Part shown: positions 26,164 through 34,962 of the stretch, piece after piece
Layout of the letters: each line of letters opens with the position of its first letter
Numbering within the stretch: position 1 is the stretch's first letter
Source: an uncultured Christiangramia sp.
GTDB taxonomy: Bacteria > Bacteroidota > Bacteroidia > Flavobacteriales > Flavobacteriaceae
DNA length: 41,401 bases
Direction of reading: 5' to 3'
Assembly: GCF_913046405.1 (NCBI RefSeq)
Contig: NZ_CAJWRQ010000013.1
Span: 1-41,401, forward strand
The notes under the pieces: model-generated
The model's input: only the letters and a program-made list of their open reading frames with translations
Database searches by the model: none
What the model was told of the DNA's origin: nothing
Translations under genes and position numbers: made by a program

Positions 26164-26715
26164 ATGCAGCAAAATTATAAAAGCGTTGAAGTAAGCCAGG
26201 TCGTTATCTCCGAATTGATGCTACCCTCTCACTCCAATTTTAACGGCAAGATTCATGGTGGCTATATATTATCACTCCTTGATCAAATAGCCTTCGCATG
26301 TGCCTCGAAACATTCAAGGGCCTATTGTGTTACTGCAAGCGTGGATACCGTTGATTTTCTGAAGCCTATTGAGATCGGTGAACTGGTGACAATGAAAGCT
26401 TCTGTAAATTATGTGGGTAGAAGCTCTATGGTAATAGGAATTCGCGTGGAATCTGAAAATATTCAAACGGGTGCTATTAAACATTGCAACAGTTCGTATT
26501 TCACAATGGTTGCAAAGGATAAAGAAGGGAATTCCATTGAAGTTCCAGGTTTAGTCCTGAAATCTGATGATGAAATTCGGCGTTTCGCTAAAAGTATCAA
26601 ACGTAAGGAAATGAAGGATTTCAGAGTAAATGAATTTCATGAAACCGATTTTGCTTCTGAAAAATATTTGCATATTCTGGAAGATCATAAGGCTAAAATT
26701 GAGATGCATTCGTGA
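26164..26715 (+). CDS. Acyl-CoA thioesterase (hotdog fold)
   Basis: A 183-residue hotdog-fold thioesterase of the YciA/BACH type. The core is IHGGYILSLLDQIAFACAS (the HGG and helix with the catalytic Asp), followed by VTASVDTVDFLKPIEIGELV and VNYVGRSSMVIGIRVESE. It would hydrolyse acyl-CoA in the cytoplasm. A C-terminal tail of about 40 residues extends past the usual hotdog end. Its stop overlaps the GTG start of the transporter gene by four bases. Confidence 0.9.
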   Translation: MQQNYKSVEVSQVVISELMLPSHSNFNGKIHGGYILSLLDQIAFACASKHSRAYCVTASVDTVDFLKPIEIGELVTMKASVNYVGRSSMVIGIRVESENIQTGAIKHCNSSYFTMVAKDKEGNSIEVPGLVLKSDDEIRRFAKSIKRKEMKDFRVNEFHETDFASEKYLHILEDHKAKIEMHS

Positions 26716-27668
26716 GATCGAACTGGTTTATCATAGCGATATTTGTTGCGATCGCAATAGCATACTTTCTTCCGAAGGGCCCGGAAATTCTACCTTTAAA
26801 AAACATTACCGACATAGGAATTGGACTCATATTCTTTTTCTACGGACTCAAATTATCGCCGGCAGAGTTTAAACAGGGTTTGATGAATTATAAGATTCAT
26901 ATCATTATTCATTTAGCCACTTTTGTTGTTTTCCCACTTCTGTGTATCGCTTGTCTACCTCTATTTGAAGAGGGGCTGCAATCTGAATCCTGGATTGCGC
27001 TGTTCTTTCTGGGAACCCTGCCTTCTACCGTCTCATCATCTGTAGTAATGGTCGCGCTGGCGAAAGGAAATCTGCCTGCGGCTATATTTAATGCTAGTTT
27101 ATCCGGACTTATTGGAATACTTGCAACGCCACTATGGTTGGGACTGGTACTGGAAAGCTCAACAGATTTTGACTTTTTTAGCGTATTGCAAAAATTGATG
27201 CTGCAAATCGTAGCACCTTTGCTAATTGGATTATTTCTTCAAAAGTTTCTGGGAAACTGGGCCAGAAAACACGGTAAGAAGCTTAGTAATTTTGACAAGG
27301 CTACGATTATATTAATCATTTATACAAGTTTCAGCAATTCATTTTCCTCAAACATCTTTGTTAATATTAGCTGGAGTGAGATCTTAAAAATGGCAGGAAT
27401 CGTTATTGTTCTTTTCTTTCTGGTGTATTACGGCACCCTGTTCGCGAGTAAGGCATTAAAATTGAACACAAGCGATACCATTACTGCTCAATTTTGCGGA
27501 ACAAAAAAATCCTTAGTGCATGGCTCTGTAATGGTTCGGGTGATCTTCGGAAGTACAGCAAATTCTGGATTGATACTACTTCCCATCATGCTGTATCATT
27601 CCACTCAACTTATTTTGATCGCATGGTTCGCTGAAAAATATAGAAGCAGGAAATCAGATCTTCAATAA
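26712..27668 (+). CDS. SBF-like transporter (bile acid:sodium symporter family)
   Basis: A 318-residue inner-membrane protein with 9-10 predicted helices. The family features are GIGLIFFFYGLKLSPAEFKQG near the start, GTLPSTVSSSVVMVALAKGN with conserved polar residues in the middle, and FCGTKKSLVHGSVMVRVIFG near the end. This is the SBF-like (YfeH-type) branch; substrates are not established. The GTG start at 26712 overlaps the thioesterase stop, a clear sign of one operon. Confidence 0.9.
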   Translation: MRSNWFIIAIFVAIAIAYFLPKGPEILPLKNITDIGIGLIFFFYGLKLSPAEFKQGLMNYKIHIIIHLATFVVFPLLCIACLPLFEEGLQSESWIALFFLGTLPSTVSSSVVMVALAKGNLPAAIFNASLSGLIGILATPLWLGLVLESSTDFDFFSVLQKLMLQIVAPLLIGLFLQKFLGNWARKHGKKLSNFDKATIILIIYTSFSNSFSSNIFVNISWSEILKMAGIVIVLFFLVYYGTLFASKALKLNTSDTITAQFCGTKKSLVHGSVMVRVIFGSTANSGLILLPIMLYHSTQLILIAWFAEKYRSRKSDLQ

Positions 27669-27691
27669 TTATCCTATTTTTATGCTGAATT

Positions 27692-28171
27692 ATGAAAAAC
27701 ACTACCTACATTTTCTTTTTTATCAGCTTCTTTTTATTTGGCTGTAAATCTGAAGTACCCGAAAAAATTGAGAAGGTTTCAGTAGAAAAACAGGAAATAG
27801 CGGCTCCGAAGACCGAAAGTATTCAAAAGATCGAATGCTACACTTACCTTGAAAGTAAGGATACGATCTATATGGCTTTAAGGATCAAAGATGATACTAT
27901 TGTAGAAGGCGATCTGTCTTATTCACTGTTCGAGAAAGACCAGAACAAAGGTAGTATTAGAGGAAGAATTTCCAATGATTCTCTTTTTGCCAGCTACCAA
28001 TATACTTCAGAAGGAAAGGAATCAGAAAGAGAAGTATTCTTTTTGAAAAGCCCTGATGGCTTCGTTGAAGGCTTTACAGAAACAGAAGAATCTAATGGAA
28101 AAGCCAGCTTCAGAAACAAAGATTTTAAGCTGAATGATCGCTACACTTTACAGCGTACAGATTGCCGATAA
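27692..28171 (+). CDS. Lipoprotein of unknown function
   Basis: A 159-residue lipoprotein with lipobox LFGC (Cys18) followed by KSEVPEK. The mature part is lysine- and glutamate-rich, then forms a repeated-strand pattern (YTYLESKDTIYMALRIKDDTIVEGDLSYSL and SISNDSLFASYQYTSEGKESEREVFFLK type), suggesting a beta-rich fold. No family is recognised. It starts 23 bases after the transporter gene and its stop abuts the convergent DUF423 gene. Confidence 0.75.
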   Translation: MKNTTYIFFFISFFLFGCKSEVPEKIEKVSVEKQEIAAPKTESIQKIECYTYLESKDTIYMALRIKDDTIVEGDLSYSLFEKDQNKGSIRGRISNDSLFASYQYTSEGKESEREVFFLKSPDGFVEGFTETEESNGKASFRNKDFKLNDRYTLQRTDCR

Positions 28172-28570
28172 TCAGACATTTAGATAAACAGCTATTTCAA
28201 CAATATTTATTGTGAAAAAGATCCATCCCAGGATTAGGAACAACCCACCAAGAGGAGTAACCGGACCAAGTATTTTTAGCTTTTTATTGATCGAACTACT
28301 ATAGGTAAGACCATAAATACTGAAGGAAAACAGCAAGATCCCGATCATAAATAACCAGGCGGTGAGCTGCTGTCCAGTTTGAGTAAAAGGAAATACAATT
28401 CCTGTAATGATCAATATGATCGCATGATACATTTGATATTTTACACCGGTTTCAAAACTCTTTAATTGATCATTGTTAAAGGTTTTTTTAAGGGCGTGAG
28501 CTCCAAAGGCTCCCAAGATTACAGAGAGGGCACCCATGATTCCGCCAAAGATTAAAACGAATTCTTTCAT
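28172..28570 (-). CDS. DUF423 family membrane protein (YgdD-like)
   Basis: A 132-residue protein with four membrane helices. The DUF423 signature is at the N-terminus: FGGIMGALSVILGAFGAHALK, then FETGVKYQMYHAIILIITGI, and later GPVTPLGGLFLILGW. Function is unknown. It lies 68 bases after carB on the same strand, but a strong terminator sits between them, so it probably has its own weak promoter or depends on read-through. Confidence 0.93.
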   Translation of the reverse strand: MKEFVLIFGGIMGALSVILGAFGAHALKKTFNNDQLKSFETGVKYQMYHAIILIITGIVFPFTQTGQQLTAWLFMIGILLFSFSIYGLTYSSSINKKLKILGPVTPLGGLFLILGWIFFTINIVEIAVYLNV

Positions 28571-28581
28571 TTTCGACTATT

Positions 28582-28621
28582 AAAAAAGGTCATTCTGAAC
28601 ATAGCATTCAGAATGACCTTT
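28582..28621 (-). terminator. Terminator after carB
   Basis: AAAGGTCATTCTGAA (28585-28599) pairs perfectly over 15 bp with TTCAGAATGACCTTT (28607-28621) around a 7-base loop; on the minus strand the hairpin ends in TTTTTTA. It starts 18 bases after the carB stop. Confidence 0.92.
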
Positions 28622-28638
28622 AGCTTATAAAATTTTAA

Positions 28639-31491
28639 TTACTTACTTAAGTACATTTTTCTTCTGGAATATAGATCGTAGAACTCATCGTCCTTCAAAC
28701 TATCAATGAACAGGATACTTTCTCCGGTACTCTTCATTTCTGGTCCAAGCTGTTTATTCACATTGTAGAATTTATTGAATGAAAAGACAGGCTGCTTAAT
28801 GGCGTAACCTTCCAGCTGAGGATTAAAGTTGAAATCCTTTACCTTCTTTTCCCCAAGCATTACTTTGGTCGCGTAATTCACGTAAGGCTCCTTATAAGCC
28901 TTCGCGATGAACGGTACAGTTCTCGAAGCTCTGGGATTCGCTTCGATAATAAATACTTTATCATCCTTAATCGCAAATTGAATATTGATCAATCCAACTG
29001 TATTAAGCGCCAGAGCGATCTTGCGAGTGTGATCCTTGATTTGCTGCATTACCAGGTCTCCCAGGTTAAATGGCGGCAATAAGGCATGAGAATCACCAGA
29101 ATGTATTCCACAAGGCTCGATATGTTCCATGATCCCTATAATGTACACATCCTCTCCATCACAGATAGCATCTGCTTCAGCCTCTATTGCTCCATCAAGG
29201 TAATGATCCAGTAGTAATTTATTGTTAGGAATTTTTCTAAGAAGGTCTACCACATGAGCTTCCAGTTCGTCCTTATTGATCACGATCTTCATTCCCTGAC
29301 CTCCAAGTACATAAGATGGTCTTACCAGGATAGGGAAATCCAGTTCTTCAGCAAGTTTAAGGGCTTCGTCTGCATTTTCTGCAGTTCCAAAGTCTGGGTA
29401 AGGAATATCGTTCTTTTGTAATAAAGTTGAGAAACTACCTCTATCTTCAGCTAAATCCAGGGCTTCATAACTGGTTCCCATGATCTTGATTCCGTAGCGA
29501 TCAAGTTTTTCTGCAAGTTTAAGAGCCGTTTGCCCCCCAAGCTGTACTATAACTCCTTCAGGTTTCTCATGCTGAATAATGTCATAAATATGCTCCCAGA
29601 ACACAGGTTCAAAATACAACTTATCTGCAGTGTCGAAATCTGTAGATACTGTCTCAGGATTACAGTTGATCATGATCGTTTCGTAACCACATTCTGCAGC
29701 AGCAAGAACACCATGAACACAGCTATAATCAAACTCTATCCCCTGTCCTATTCTATTGGGACCTGAACCAAGCACTATGATCTTTTTCTTATCTGAAACC
29801 TTGCTTTCGTTATCCGTATAATGCGTTCCGTCTTTGGAACGAATTCCTTCCTCGAAGGTGGAATAATAATACGGAGTCAAAGCCTCAAATTCCGCAGCAC
29901 AGGTATCCACAAGTTTATAAACCCGGTTAATCTGTAATTCTTCTCTCTTCTTATAAACTTCGCTTTCCAGACAGTCAAGCATATGTGCAATTTGTCTATC
30001 AACAAAACCTTTCTGTTTGGCTTCCAGCAGAAGGTCTTTCGGAAGATTTTCTTTATCATATTTAGTGATCTCCACTTCAAGAGCGTGAAGATCCTCATAT
30101 TGTTTCAGAAACCACATATCGATCTTCGTGATCTCGTGAATTCTACTAAGAGGTATTCCCATTTGTATGGCATCGTAGATCACAAAGACACGATCCCAGC
30201 TTGGGTTGGTTAATTTATCTATGATCTGGTCATAATCCTTATAACCCTTTCCATCTGCACCCAATCCATTTCGTTTGATCTCAAGCGATTGTGTAGCTTT
30301 ATGAAGAGCTTCCTGGAACGAACGCCCGATTCCCATCACTTCCCCTACAGATTTCATCTGAAGACCTAATGTGCGATCTGATCCTTCGAATTTATCAAAG
30401 TTCCAGCGAGGGATCTTAACGATCACATAATCAAGTGAAGGTTCGAATAATGCTGAAGTTGATTTGGTGATCTGGTTCTCAAGTTCATCAAGATTATAAC
30501 CTAAAGCCAGTTTTGTAGCGACCTTTGCAATAGGATATCCTGTTGCTTTAGAAGCTAAAGCTGAAGATCTAGATACCCGCGGATTGATCTCAATTGCTAC
30601 GATATCCTCTTTTTCATCGGGACTAACCGCAAATTGCACATTACAACCTCCGGCAAAATCTCCAATACTACGCATCATTTTAATCGCGAGATCACGCATT
30701 CTTTGATACGTTTTATCGCTAAGTGTCATCGCAGGAGCAACTGTGATCGAGTCACCGGTATGGATTCCCATTGGATCCATATTTTCAATGGCACAAATAA
30801 TTACTACGTTATCGTTTCTATCGCGCAGTAGTTCCAGTTCATATTCTTTCCAGCCTAACAATGCTTTATCAATCAACACCTCATGAATTGGAGAAGCTTC
30901 AAGACCTCTGGAAAGCATCTCGTCAAAATCTTCAGCACGGTGCACAAAACTGGCTCCACCCCCACCAAGAGTAAATGACGCTCTAATAACTAAAGGAAAT
31001 CCAAATTCCTGGGCAACTTCCTTTCCTTGCAAATAAGAGGTCACCGTTTTGGCCGGAGCGACTGGCACTCCAAGTCTTCCCATTAGCTGTTTAAACTGCT
31101 CACGATCTTCACAAATATTGATCGCATCGATATCAACACCAATAAGTTTTATATTAAAATCATTCCAAATACCTTTTTCATCTGCTTCTATACATAAATT
31201 CAATGCAGTCTGGCCACCCATAGTTGGTAGAACAGCATCAATCTCGGGATGATCTTTCAGAATTTCAATAATGGATTTTGTAGTAAGTGGCTTAAGATAT
31301 ACATGATCGGCCATGGAAGGGTCGGTCATGATGGTTGCAGGATTGGAATTGATAAGTATGGTTTTAATCCCGTCCTCTCGCAGAGATCTAAGAGATTGAG
31401 TACCTGAGTAATCGAACTCACAGGCCTGGCCAATGATAATTGGACCAGATCCAATGATTAAAACGCACTTGATGTTGTTGTTTTTAGGCAT
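28639..31491 (-). CDS. carB: Carbamoyl-phosphate synthase large subunit
   Basis: CarB makes carbamoyl phosphate from glutamine-derived ammonia, bicarbonate and two ATP, for pyrimidines and arginine. The protein has two homologous ATP-grasp halves, each opening with the GSGP signature: GSGPIIIGQACEFDYSGTQ near residue 15 and GSGPNRIGQGIEFDYSCVH near 575. The 950-residue length stops soon after the second ATP-grasp core, so the ~140-residue C-terminal MGS-like allosteric domain of the 1073-residue E. coli enzyme is missing. carA is not adjacent. A terminator separates it from rpmH upstream, so it should have its own promoter in the 60 bases between, although no TAnnTTTG box is visible there. 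Confidence 0.97.
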   Translation of the reverse strand: MPKNNNIKCVLIIGSGPIIIGQACEFDYSGTQSLRSLREDGIKTILINSNPATIMTDPSMADHVYLKPLTTKSIIEILKDHPEIDAVLPTMGGQTALNLCIEADEKGIWNDFNIKLIGVDIDAINICEDREQFKQLMGRLGVPVAPAKTVTSYLQGKEVAQEFGFPLVIRASFTLGGGGASFVHRAEDFDEMLSRGLEASPIHEVLIDKALLGWKEYELELLRDRNDNVVIICAIENMDPMGIHTGDSITVAPAMTLSDKTYQRMRDLAIKMMRSIGDFAGGCNVQFAVSPDEKEDIVAIEINPRVSRSSALASKATGYPIAKVATKLALGYNLDELENQITKSTSALFEPSLDYVIVKIPRWNFDKFEGSDRTLGLQMKSVGEVMGIGRSFQEALHKATQSLEIKRNGLGADGKGYKDYDQIIDKLTNPSWDRVFVIYDAIQMGIPLSRIHEITKIDMWFLKQYEDLHALEVEITKYDKENLPKDLLLEAKQKGFVDRQIAHMLDCLESEVYKKREELQINRVYKLVDTCAAEFEALTPYYYSTFEEGIRSKDGTHYTDNESKVSDKKKIIVLGSGPNRIGQGIEFDYSCVHGVLAAAECGYETIMINCNPETVSTDFDTADKLYFEPVFWEHIYDIIQHEKPEGVIVQLGGQTALKLAEKLDRYGIKIMGTSYEALDLAEDRGSFSTLLQKNDIPYPDFGTAENADEALKLAEELDFPILVRPSYVLGGQGMKIVINKDELEAHVVDLLRKIPNNKLLLDHYLDGAIEAEADAICDGEDVYIIGIMEHIEPCGIHSGDSHALLPPFNLGDLVMQQIKDHTRKIALALNTVGLINIQFAIKDDKVFIIEANPRASRTVPFIAKAYKEPYVNYATKVMLGEKKVKDFNFNPQLEGYAIKQPVFSFNKFYNVNKQLGPEMKSTGESILFIDSLKDDEFYDLYSRRKMYLSK

Positions 31492-31550
31492 GATTAAGAT
31501 TTGATCGTGTTGTTAGTTGTGTACTATAAAATTAAGAAGCGTCGGGGTAT

Positions 31551-31580
31551 AAAAAAAGGCGTTACTCAAAAAGTAACACC
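31551..31580 (-). terminator. Terminator after rpmH
   Basis: On the minus strand GGTGTTACT pairs with AGTAACGCC around a 5-base loop and is followed by seven T. One pair is a G-U wobble that forms only in minus-strand RNA, confirming the direction. It lies 27 bases after the rpmH stop. Confidence 0.9.
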
Positions 31581-31606
31581 TTTAATATTTCAATTAATGA
31601 TAATCA

Positions 31607-31765
31607 TTAATGCTTATGTCTGTTTTCAGAAGATACAGATAGTTTCTTTCTTCCTTTTGCTCTTCTTCTGGCAAGGACTTTTCTACCGTTGGCACTTGCC
31701 ATACGCTCCCTAAAGCCGTGCTTGTTTTTTCTTTTTCTTTTGGATGGTTGAAACGTTCTTTTCAT
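31607..31765 (-). CDS. rpmH: 50S ribosomal protein L34
   Basis: A 52-residue, strongly basic ribosomal protein. It starts [20 protein letters not shown], followed by [20 protein letters not shown], the invariant L34 pattern, and ends with a short [10 protein letters not shown] tail. The usual length is 44-53. It is flanked by its own terminator and by a canonical promoter, so it is monocistronic here, unlike the dnaA-rpmH-rnpA arrangement of many bacteria. Confidence 0.97.
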
Positions 31766-31818
31766 TGTGAATATCTTTTATCTTCTAAAATTCGTTTATC
31801 TGTCTTAAAAACTGCGTG

Positions 31819-31849
31819 CAAATATACAAAGCTTTTTATGTACTGCAAA
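31819..31849 (-). promoter_or_regulatory. Canonical promoter of rpmH
   Basis: Read on the minus strand: TTTG (31846-31849), 19 bases, then TATATTTG (31819-31826). This is the full Bacteroidota housekeeping pattern and predicts a transcript start near 31813 and a leader of about 48 bases. Confidence 0.8.
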
Positions 31850-31881
31850 TACTAAACATAAAAAATTTTAATTGTTTTTAC

Positions 31882-31889
31882 TACCTTTG
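31882..31889 (+). promoter_or_regulatory. Possible -7 promoter box for the TPR-like gene
   Basis: TACCTTTG matches TAnnTTTG 22 bases before the ATG at 31912. No -33 TTTG is found at the right distance. Its position rules out the longer reading frame that opens at 31816, because that start would lie upstream of the transcript. Confidence 0.45.
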
Positions 31890-31911
31890 CCGCCGGAAAA
31901 CAAACTTATCT

Positions 31912-32427
31912 ATGTTCAATAAGATTATCAAACTATTTATCGCAGGATTACTTATCGCCGTTGCTGTCTGGCAATTTATTGAAGGGGAAATTGGAAATGG
32001 AATTGCTCTCATTCTACTTTCCGGGATTTTTATCTTCCTGTATTTTAAGAATGAAATGATACTTTTGGCGTTTCTTAGACTTAGAAAACAAGATTTTCCT
32101 GGCGCAAAAAAATGGCTTGATAAGATTAAAGATCCCGAAAAGGCATTAGTACCAAAGCAACAGGGATATTACTGGTACCTGCACGGTCTAATGGTTTCTC
32201 AAACCAATATGACCCAGGCTGAAAAGTTCTTTAAGCGTGCTATCAAACTTGGACTTTCAATGGATCATGACCTTGCCATGGCAAAACTAAACCTTGCTGG
32301 AATCGCCATGACCAAAAGAAGAAAGAGAGAAGCGACTACACTACTTAGTGAAGCTAAAAAACTTGACAAACATGGAATGCTAAACGACCAGATTCGAATG
32401 ATGAAAGAGCAAATGAAAAAGATCTAA
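31912..32427 (+). CDS. Membrane protein with TPR-like domain
   Basis: A 171-residue protein. Two membrane helices lie at about residues 5-22 and 27-46 (LFIAGLLIAVAVWQFIEG and GIALILLSGIFIFLYF), followed by a cytoplasmic helical part with TPR-like repeats (YYWYLHGLMVSQTNMTQAEKFFKRAI and MAKLNLAGIAMTKRRKREATTLLSEAKKL). It may act as a scaffold; no partner is indicated. The ATG at 31912 is preferred over the upstream in-frame ATG at 31816, since the extra 32 residues overlap the rpmH promoter region and this gene's own -7 box. Confidence 0.85.
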   Translation: MFNKIIKLFIAGLLIAVAVWQFIEGEIGNGIALILLSGIFIFLYFKNEMILLAFLRLRKQDFPGAKKWLDKIKDPEKALVPKQQGYYWYLHGLMVSQTNMTQAEKFFKRAIKLGLSMDHDLAMAKLNLAGIAMTKRRKREATTLLSEAKKLDKHGMLNDQIRMMKEQMKKI

Positions 32428-32543
32428 TTAAGAGTTTTTTTTAAGATATTTTCTTTCAACAAGTAAATTGGTATTTAAACGAGTATTTTTCTGAATCGTC
32501 TTTATTCATAATACTTTTAAGGGGTAAGCCCCAAAGATAAATT

Positions 32544-33251
32544 ATGAAGAGACTGTTACTTTTGTTAACGCTTCTTTTTATTACGCCCCATTTATTCGCC
32601 CAGCAAGATCTGGACGATAAATATTATTTTACTGAAGCGCTTTTTGAGCATTTATCTGACTATAATAAAAAGGCCGATGCTGCATTTAGAGCTAATAAAT
32701 ATGAAGAAGCCCAGGAGCTCTTCGAAAAATTCACTTCGGAACAACTTGCAGGTTCTTACATGAATAATTTTAAATTCAAGAACCTTCGAAATCGTGAAGT
32801 TGAGCTTTACGATTTTAATAAACCAACTTTCCTTATTACTTATGCCAGCTGGTGTATTCCTGCTAAGGGAGAAATTCCTGCAATTAACAAATTAGCGAAA
32901 GAATACTCTGATAAGGTGGATTTTGTGGTGTTGTTCTGGGATAAGCGAAAAACTGTAAAGAAACTTTCAGATCAATTTGATTCAGAAATTTCAGTAGTTT
33001 ATGTGGATGAATCAGAGAATAACGGTGGTTACGTTGTGAAACAACTGAAACATTCCTTGGGACTTCCAACTTGCTTCTTACTTTCCGAAGATAAAAGGAT
33101 CACCTCCATTCGAAGAAGCGTATTCTCAGGACCGGCAACCGATCTCGAAACGGCTTATCAAAAAAACTATATCGCACTGGAAACCTCGATTTCAAAAAAC
33201 CTGGTTCCCGAGTACGATGAAGTTTATGCAGATAATGTGAGTGTAAACTAA
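32544..33251 (+). CDS. Secreted thioredoxin-fold protein with degenerate CxxC
   Basis: A 235-residue TlpA-like protein with a signal peptide (ends HLFAQ, about residue 20), a helical N-terminal region (about 25-75) and a thioredoxin fold (about 76-200). The redox site reads TYASWCIPAKGEIPAINKLA: Cys104 is present but the second Cys is replaced by Ala107. The cis-proline loop is LGLPTCFLLSED, with Cys in a place where Thr or Val is common. A reductase cycle needing two active-site cysteines is therefore unlikely; a one-cysteine isomerase or peroxidase-like or structural role is possible. Its 3' end overlaps the convergent transglycosylase by four bases. Confidence 0.85.
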   Translation: MKRLLLLLTLLFITPHLFAQQDLDDKYYFTEALFEHLSDYNKKADAAFRANKYEEAQELFEKFTSEQLAGSYMNNFKFKNLRNREVELYDFNKPTFLITYASWCIPAKGEIPAINKLAKEYSDKVDFVVLFWDKRKTVKKLSDQFDSEISVVYVDESENNGGYVVKQLKHSLGLPTCFLLSEDKRITSIRRSVFSGPATDLETAYQKNYIALETSISKNLVPEYDEVYADNVSVN

Positions 33252-34210
33252 TCTAGTTTGGGATACTGACCTTTTTCAGGGATCTCAATATAATAAGTCC
33301 TTCTTGACGAATTATTGAGATGATCATCCCTTAACCAGGGGTTATGAATCTTTAAAGTTTTATAGTTGATTCCGAATTCTCTCGCAAAATTTGGGAAATT
33401 CTCTACAGCAGTGTCTACTTTAATTTTATTAAGCTGAATTGGCGCGTAAAGATCTTCTTCTTCGTAATCGAATCCATACTTCTCCGGATTGTTCATGATC
33501 TCTTTCAAGGCAAGAATTCTAAACACATATCTACCGGTCTCTTCTCCAAGTAATAACTCATAGTATTCATCAACCTTCTGTCTATCCAATTGCTTATCAA
33601 CACCATACTGACCTGCATTATATGAAGCCGCGGCCAATGTCCAGGAACCAAAGCGTGCCTTTGCTTTCTTCAGGTAATCTGCAGCTACACGGGTGGACTT
33701 CTCAATATTATACCGTTCATCAACATTAGAATTGATCTCCAATCCATACTCCTTCCCTGTTCCTTCAAGGATTTGCCAGAAACCTACTGCCTTTGCAGGT
33801 GATACAGCCTGAGTCAAACCACTTTCTATAACCGCAAGATACTTGAAGTCGTCAGGAATCCCTTCTTCTTCTAAAACCGGCTCGATGATCGGGAAGAACT
33901 TATTAGCTCGTTTTATAAGCAGCAAAGCATTCGACTGCCAATAAGTATTCACCAAAAGTTCCCTATCCATTCTTTCATAAACATCAGGATCTTCCAATGG
34001 AACGGGCTCTCCTGCAAAATCCAGGTTTTCTGGCACAGGCAACGCCTTGATTCGGTAGCTAGTTGCAACACTACGATTCCTGATCGTATCAGCTAATATA
34101 CTACCGGATTCACTTGAATTTAATTCCCCATCCTGTACATATGCATTAATACTTATTCCCAGGACTGTTAGAATCCCTACAAAGATCAATGCGCTTTTCA
34201 ATAAATTCAT
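33248..34210 (-). CDS. Lytic transglycosylase (MltD-like SLT domain)
   Basis: A 320-residue periplasmic murein lytic transglycosylase. An N-terminal hydrophobic segment (about 7-24) exports or anchors it. The SLT domain (about 105-240) shows Glu129 as the catalytic acid in YLAVIESGL, followed by SPAKAVGFWQILEGTGKEYGL and AAASYNAGQYGVDKQL. The C-terminal FAREFGINYKTLKIHNPWLR with YYIEIPEKG resembles one LysM-like unit. It would cleave peptidoglycan glycan strands with formation of 1,6-anhydro ends. It begins 11 bases after the alpha/beta hydrolase gene. Confidence 0.92.
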   Translation of the reverse strand: MNLLKSALIFVGILTVLGISINAYVQDGELNSSESGSILADTIRNRSVATSYRIKALPVPENLDFAGEPVPLEDPDVYERMDRELLVNTYWQSNALLLIKRANKFFPIIEPVLEEEGIPDDFKYLAVIESGLTQAVSPAKAVGFWQILEGTGKEYGLEINSNVDERYNIEKSTRVAADYLKKAKARFGSWTLAAASYNAGQYGVDKQLDRQKVDEYYELLLGEETGRYVFRILALKEIMNNPEKYGFDYEEEDLYAPIQLNKIKVDTAVENFPNFAREFGINYKTLKIHNPWLRDDHLNNSSRRTYYIEIPEKGQYPKLD

Positions 34211-34220
34211 ATGTTTTTAT

Positions 34221-34901
34221 TTAAGTTCTTTTAATCAATTTACCGGTTTCGATAATTCCAGGTAGATTTTCATTGAACCACCTGAATCTATTTACTACCA
34301 TAATATGCGTTCCACCTTTAACGATGATCGCATTGTCAATGTTTTTTACTGGAAAAACTTCATCCTGATCACCATGAATATGAATTACCTTTTCATCAGG
34401 CTTTTCACACTTCCAGCTCACCATCTGTTTTATAGACCAGTCCAGATACTGCTTGTCTGTAATTGAAATATACTGTTTATATAATTTCGCACGTTTTTTA
34501 AGAAAAGGTCCAATGGCATACTTCTCGAAATGGTCTACATAATTCGCCAGACTTGTGGGCACAATTCTAAATAAGCCCGTTCTAGCCGCAAACTTCATAC
34601 GGGGAGGTAGCTCATGCTTGCATTTCACGCTGGAAATGATAATAAGTCTCTGTAAGTCCAGAAACTTTGCCATCTCCTGTACAATAACCCCTCCAAAAGA
34701 AACGCCTATCAATACAATATTTTCGTGTTTGATAAACTGAAGCATTCTTTTCGAATAATCTTCAAGTGATTCATCTGTCTCAGGAATTACCCACTCAAGC
34801 AAATGTGTTTCATACTTTTCTGCAGGTAAAATCAGGTTTTCAAAAATTGTTGGAGCTGCTGCCATACCCGGCATGAAGTAAACATGTATACGCTTCTGCA
34901 A
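34221..34901 (-). CDS. Alpha/beta hydrolase
   Basis: A serine hydrolase with the nucleophile elbow GVSFGG, an oxyanion strand HVYFMPGMAAAP near the start, and the catalytic His in GGTHIMVV; IHGDQDEVFPV likely carries the acid. The substrate is unknown. The frame is open to an ATG at 34961, but a canonical promoter (34963-34993) predicts a transcript start at or next to that ATG, and the added residues (MFNLRFCECISCN) do not look like the family. The TTG at 34899-34901 (MQKRIHVYF) is chosen; if translation is leaderless, the protein is 246 residues from 34961. Confidence 0.85.
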   Translation of the reverse strand: MQKRIHVYFMPGMAAAPTIFENLILPAEKYETHLLEWVIPETDESLEDYSKRMLQFIKHENIVLIGVSFGGVIVQEMAKFLDLQRLIIISSVKCKHELPPRMKFAARTGLFRIVPTSLANYVDHFEKYAIGPFLKKRAKLYKQYISITDKQYLDWSIKQMVSWKCEKPDEKVIHIHGDQDEVFPVKNIDNAIIVKGGTHIMVVNRFRWFNENLPGIIETGKLIKRT

Positions 34902-34962
34902 ACTAATCTTTTTAACATGCGAGTTACATGAAATGCACTCACAAAATCGTAAATTGAACAAT

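Noticed and set aside
31816-31911. Longer start for the TPR-like gene, adding 32 residues
   Set aside because: The extra stretch covers the rpmH promoter and this gene's own TACCTTTG box, and the added residues look non-coding.
32521-32532. GGGG-TAAG-CCCC mini hairpin before the thioredoxin-fold gene
   Set aside because: A 4-bp stem is too short to count as a regulatory element and has no T run; probably chance.
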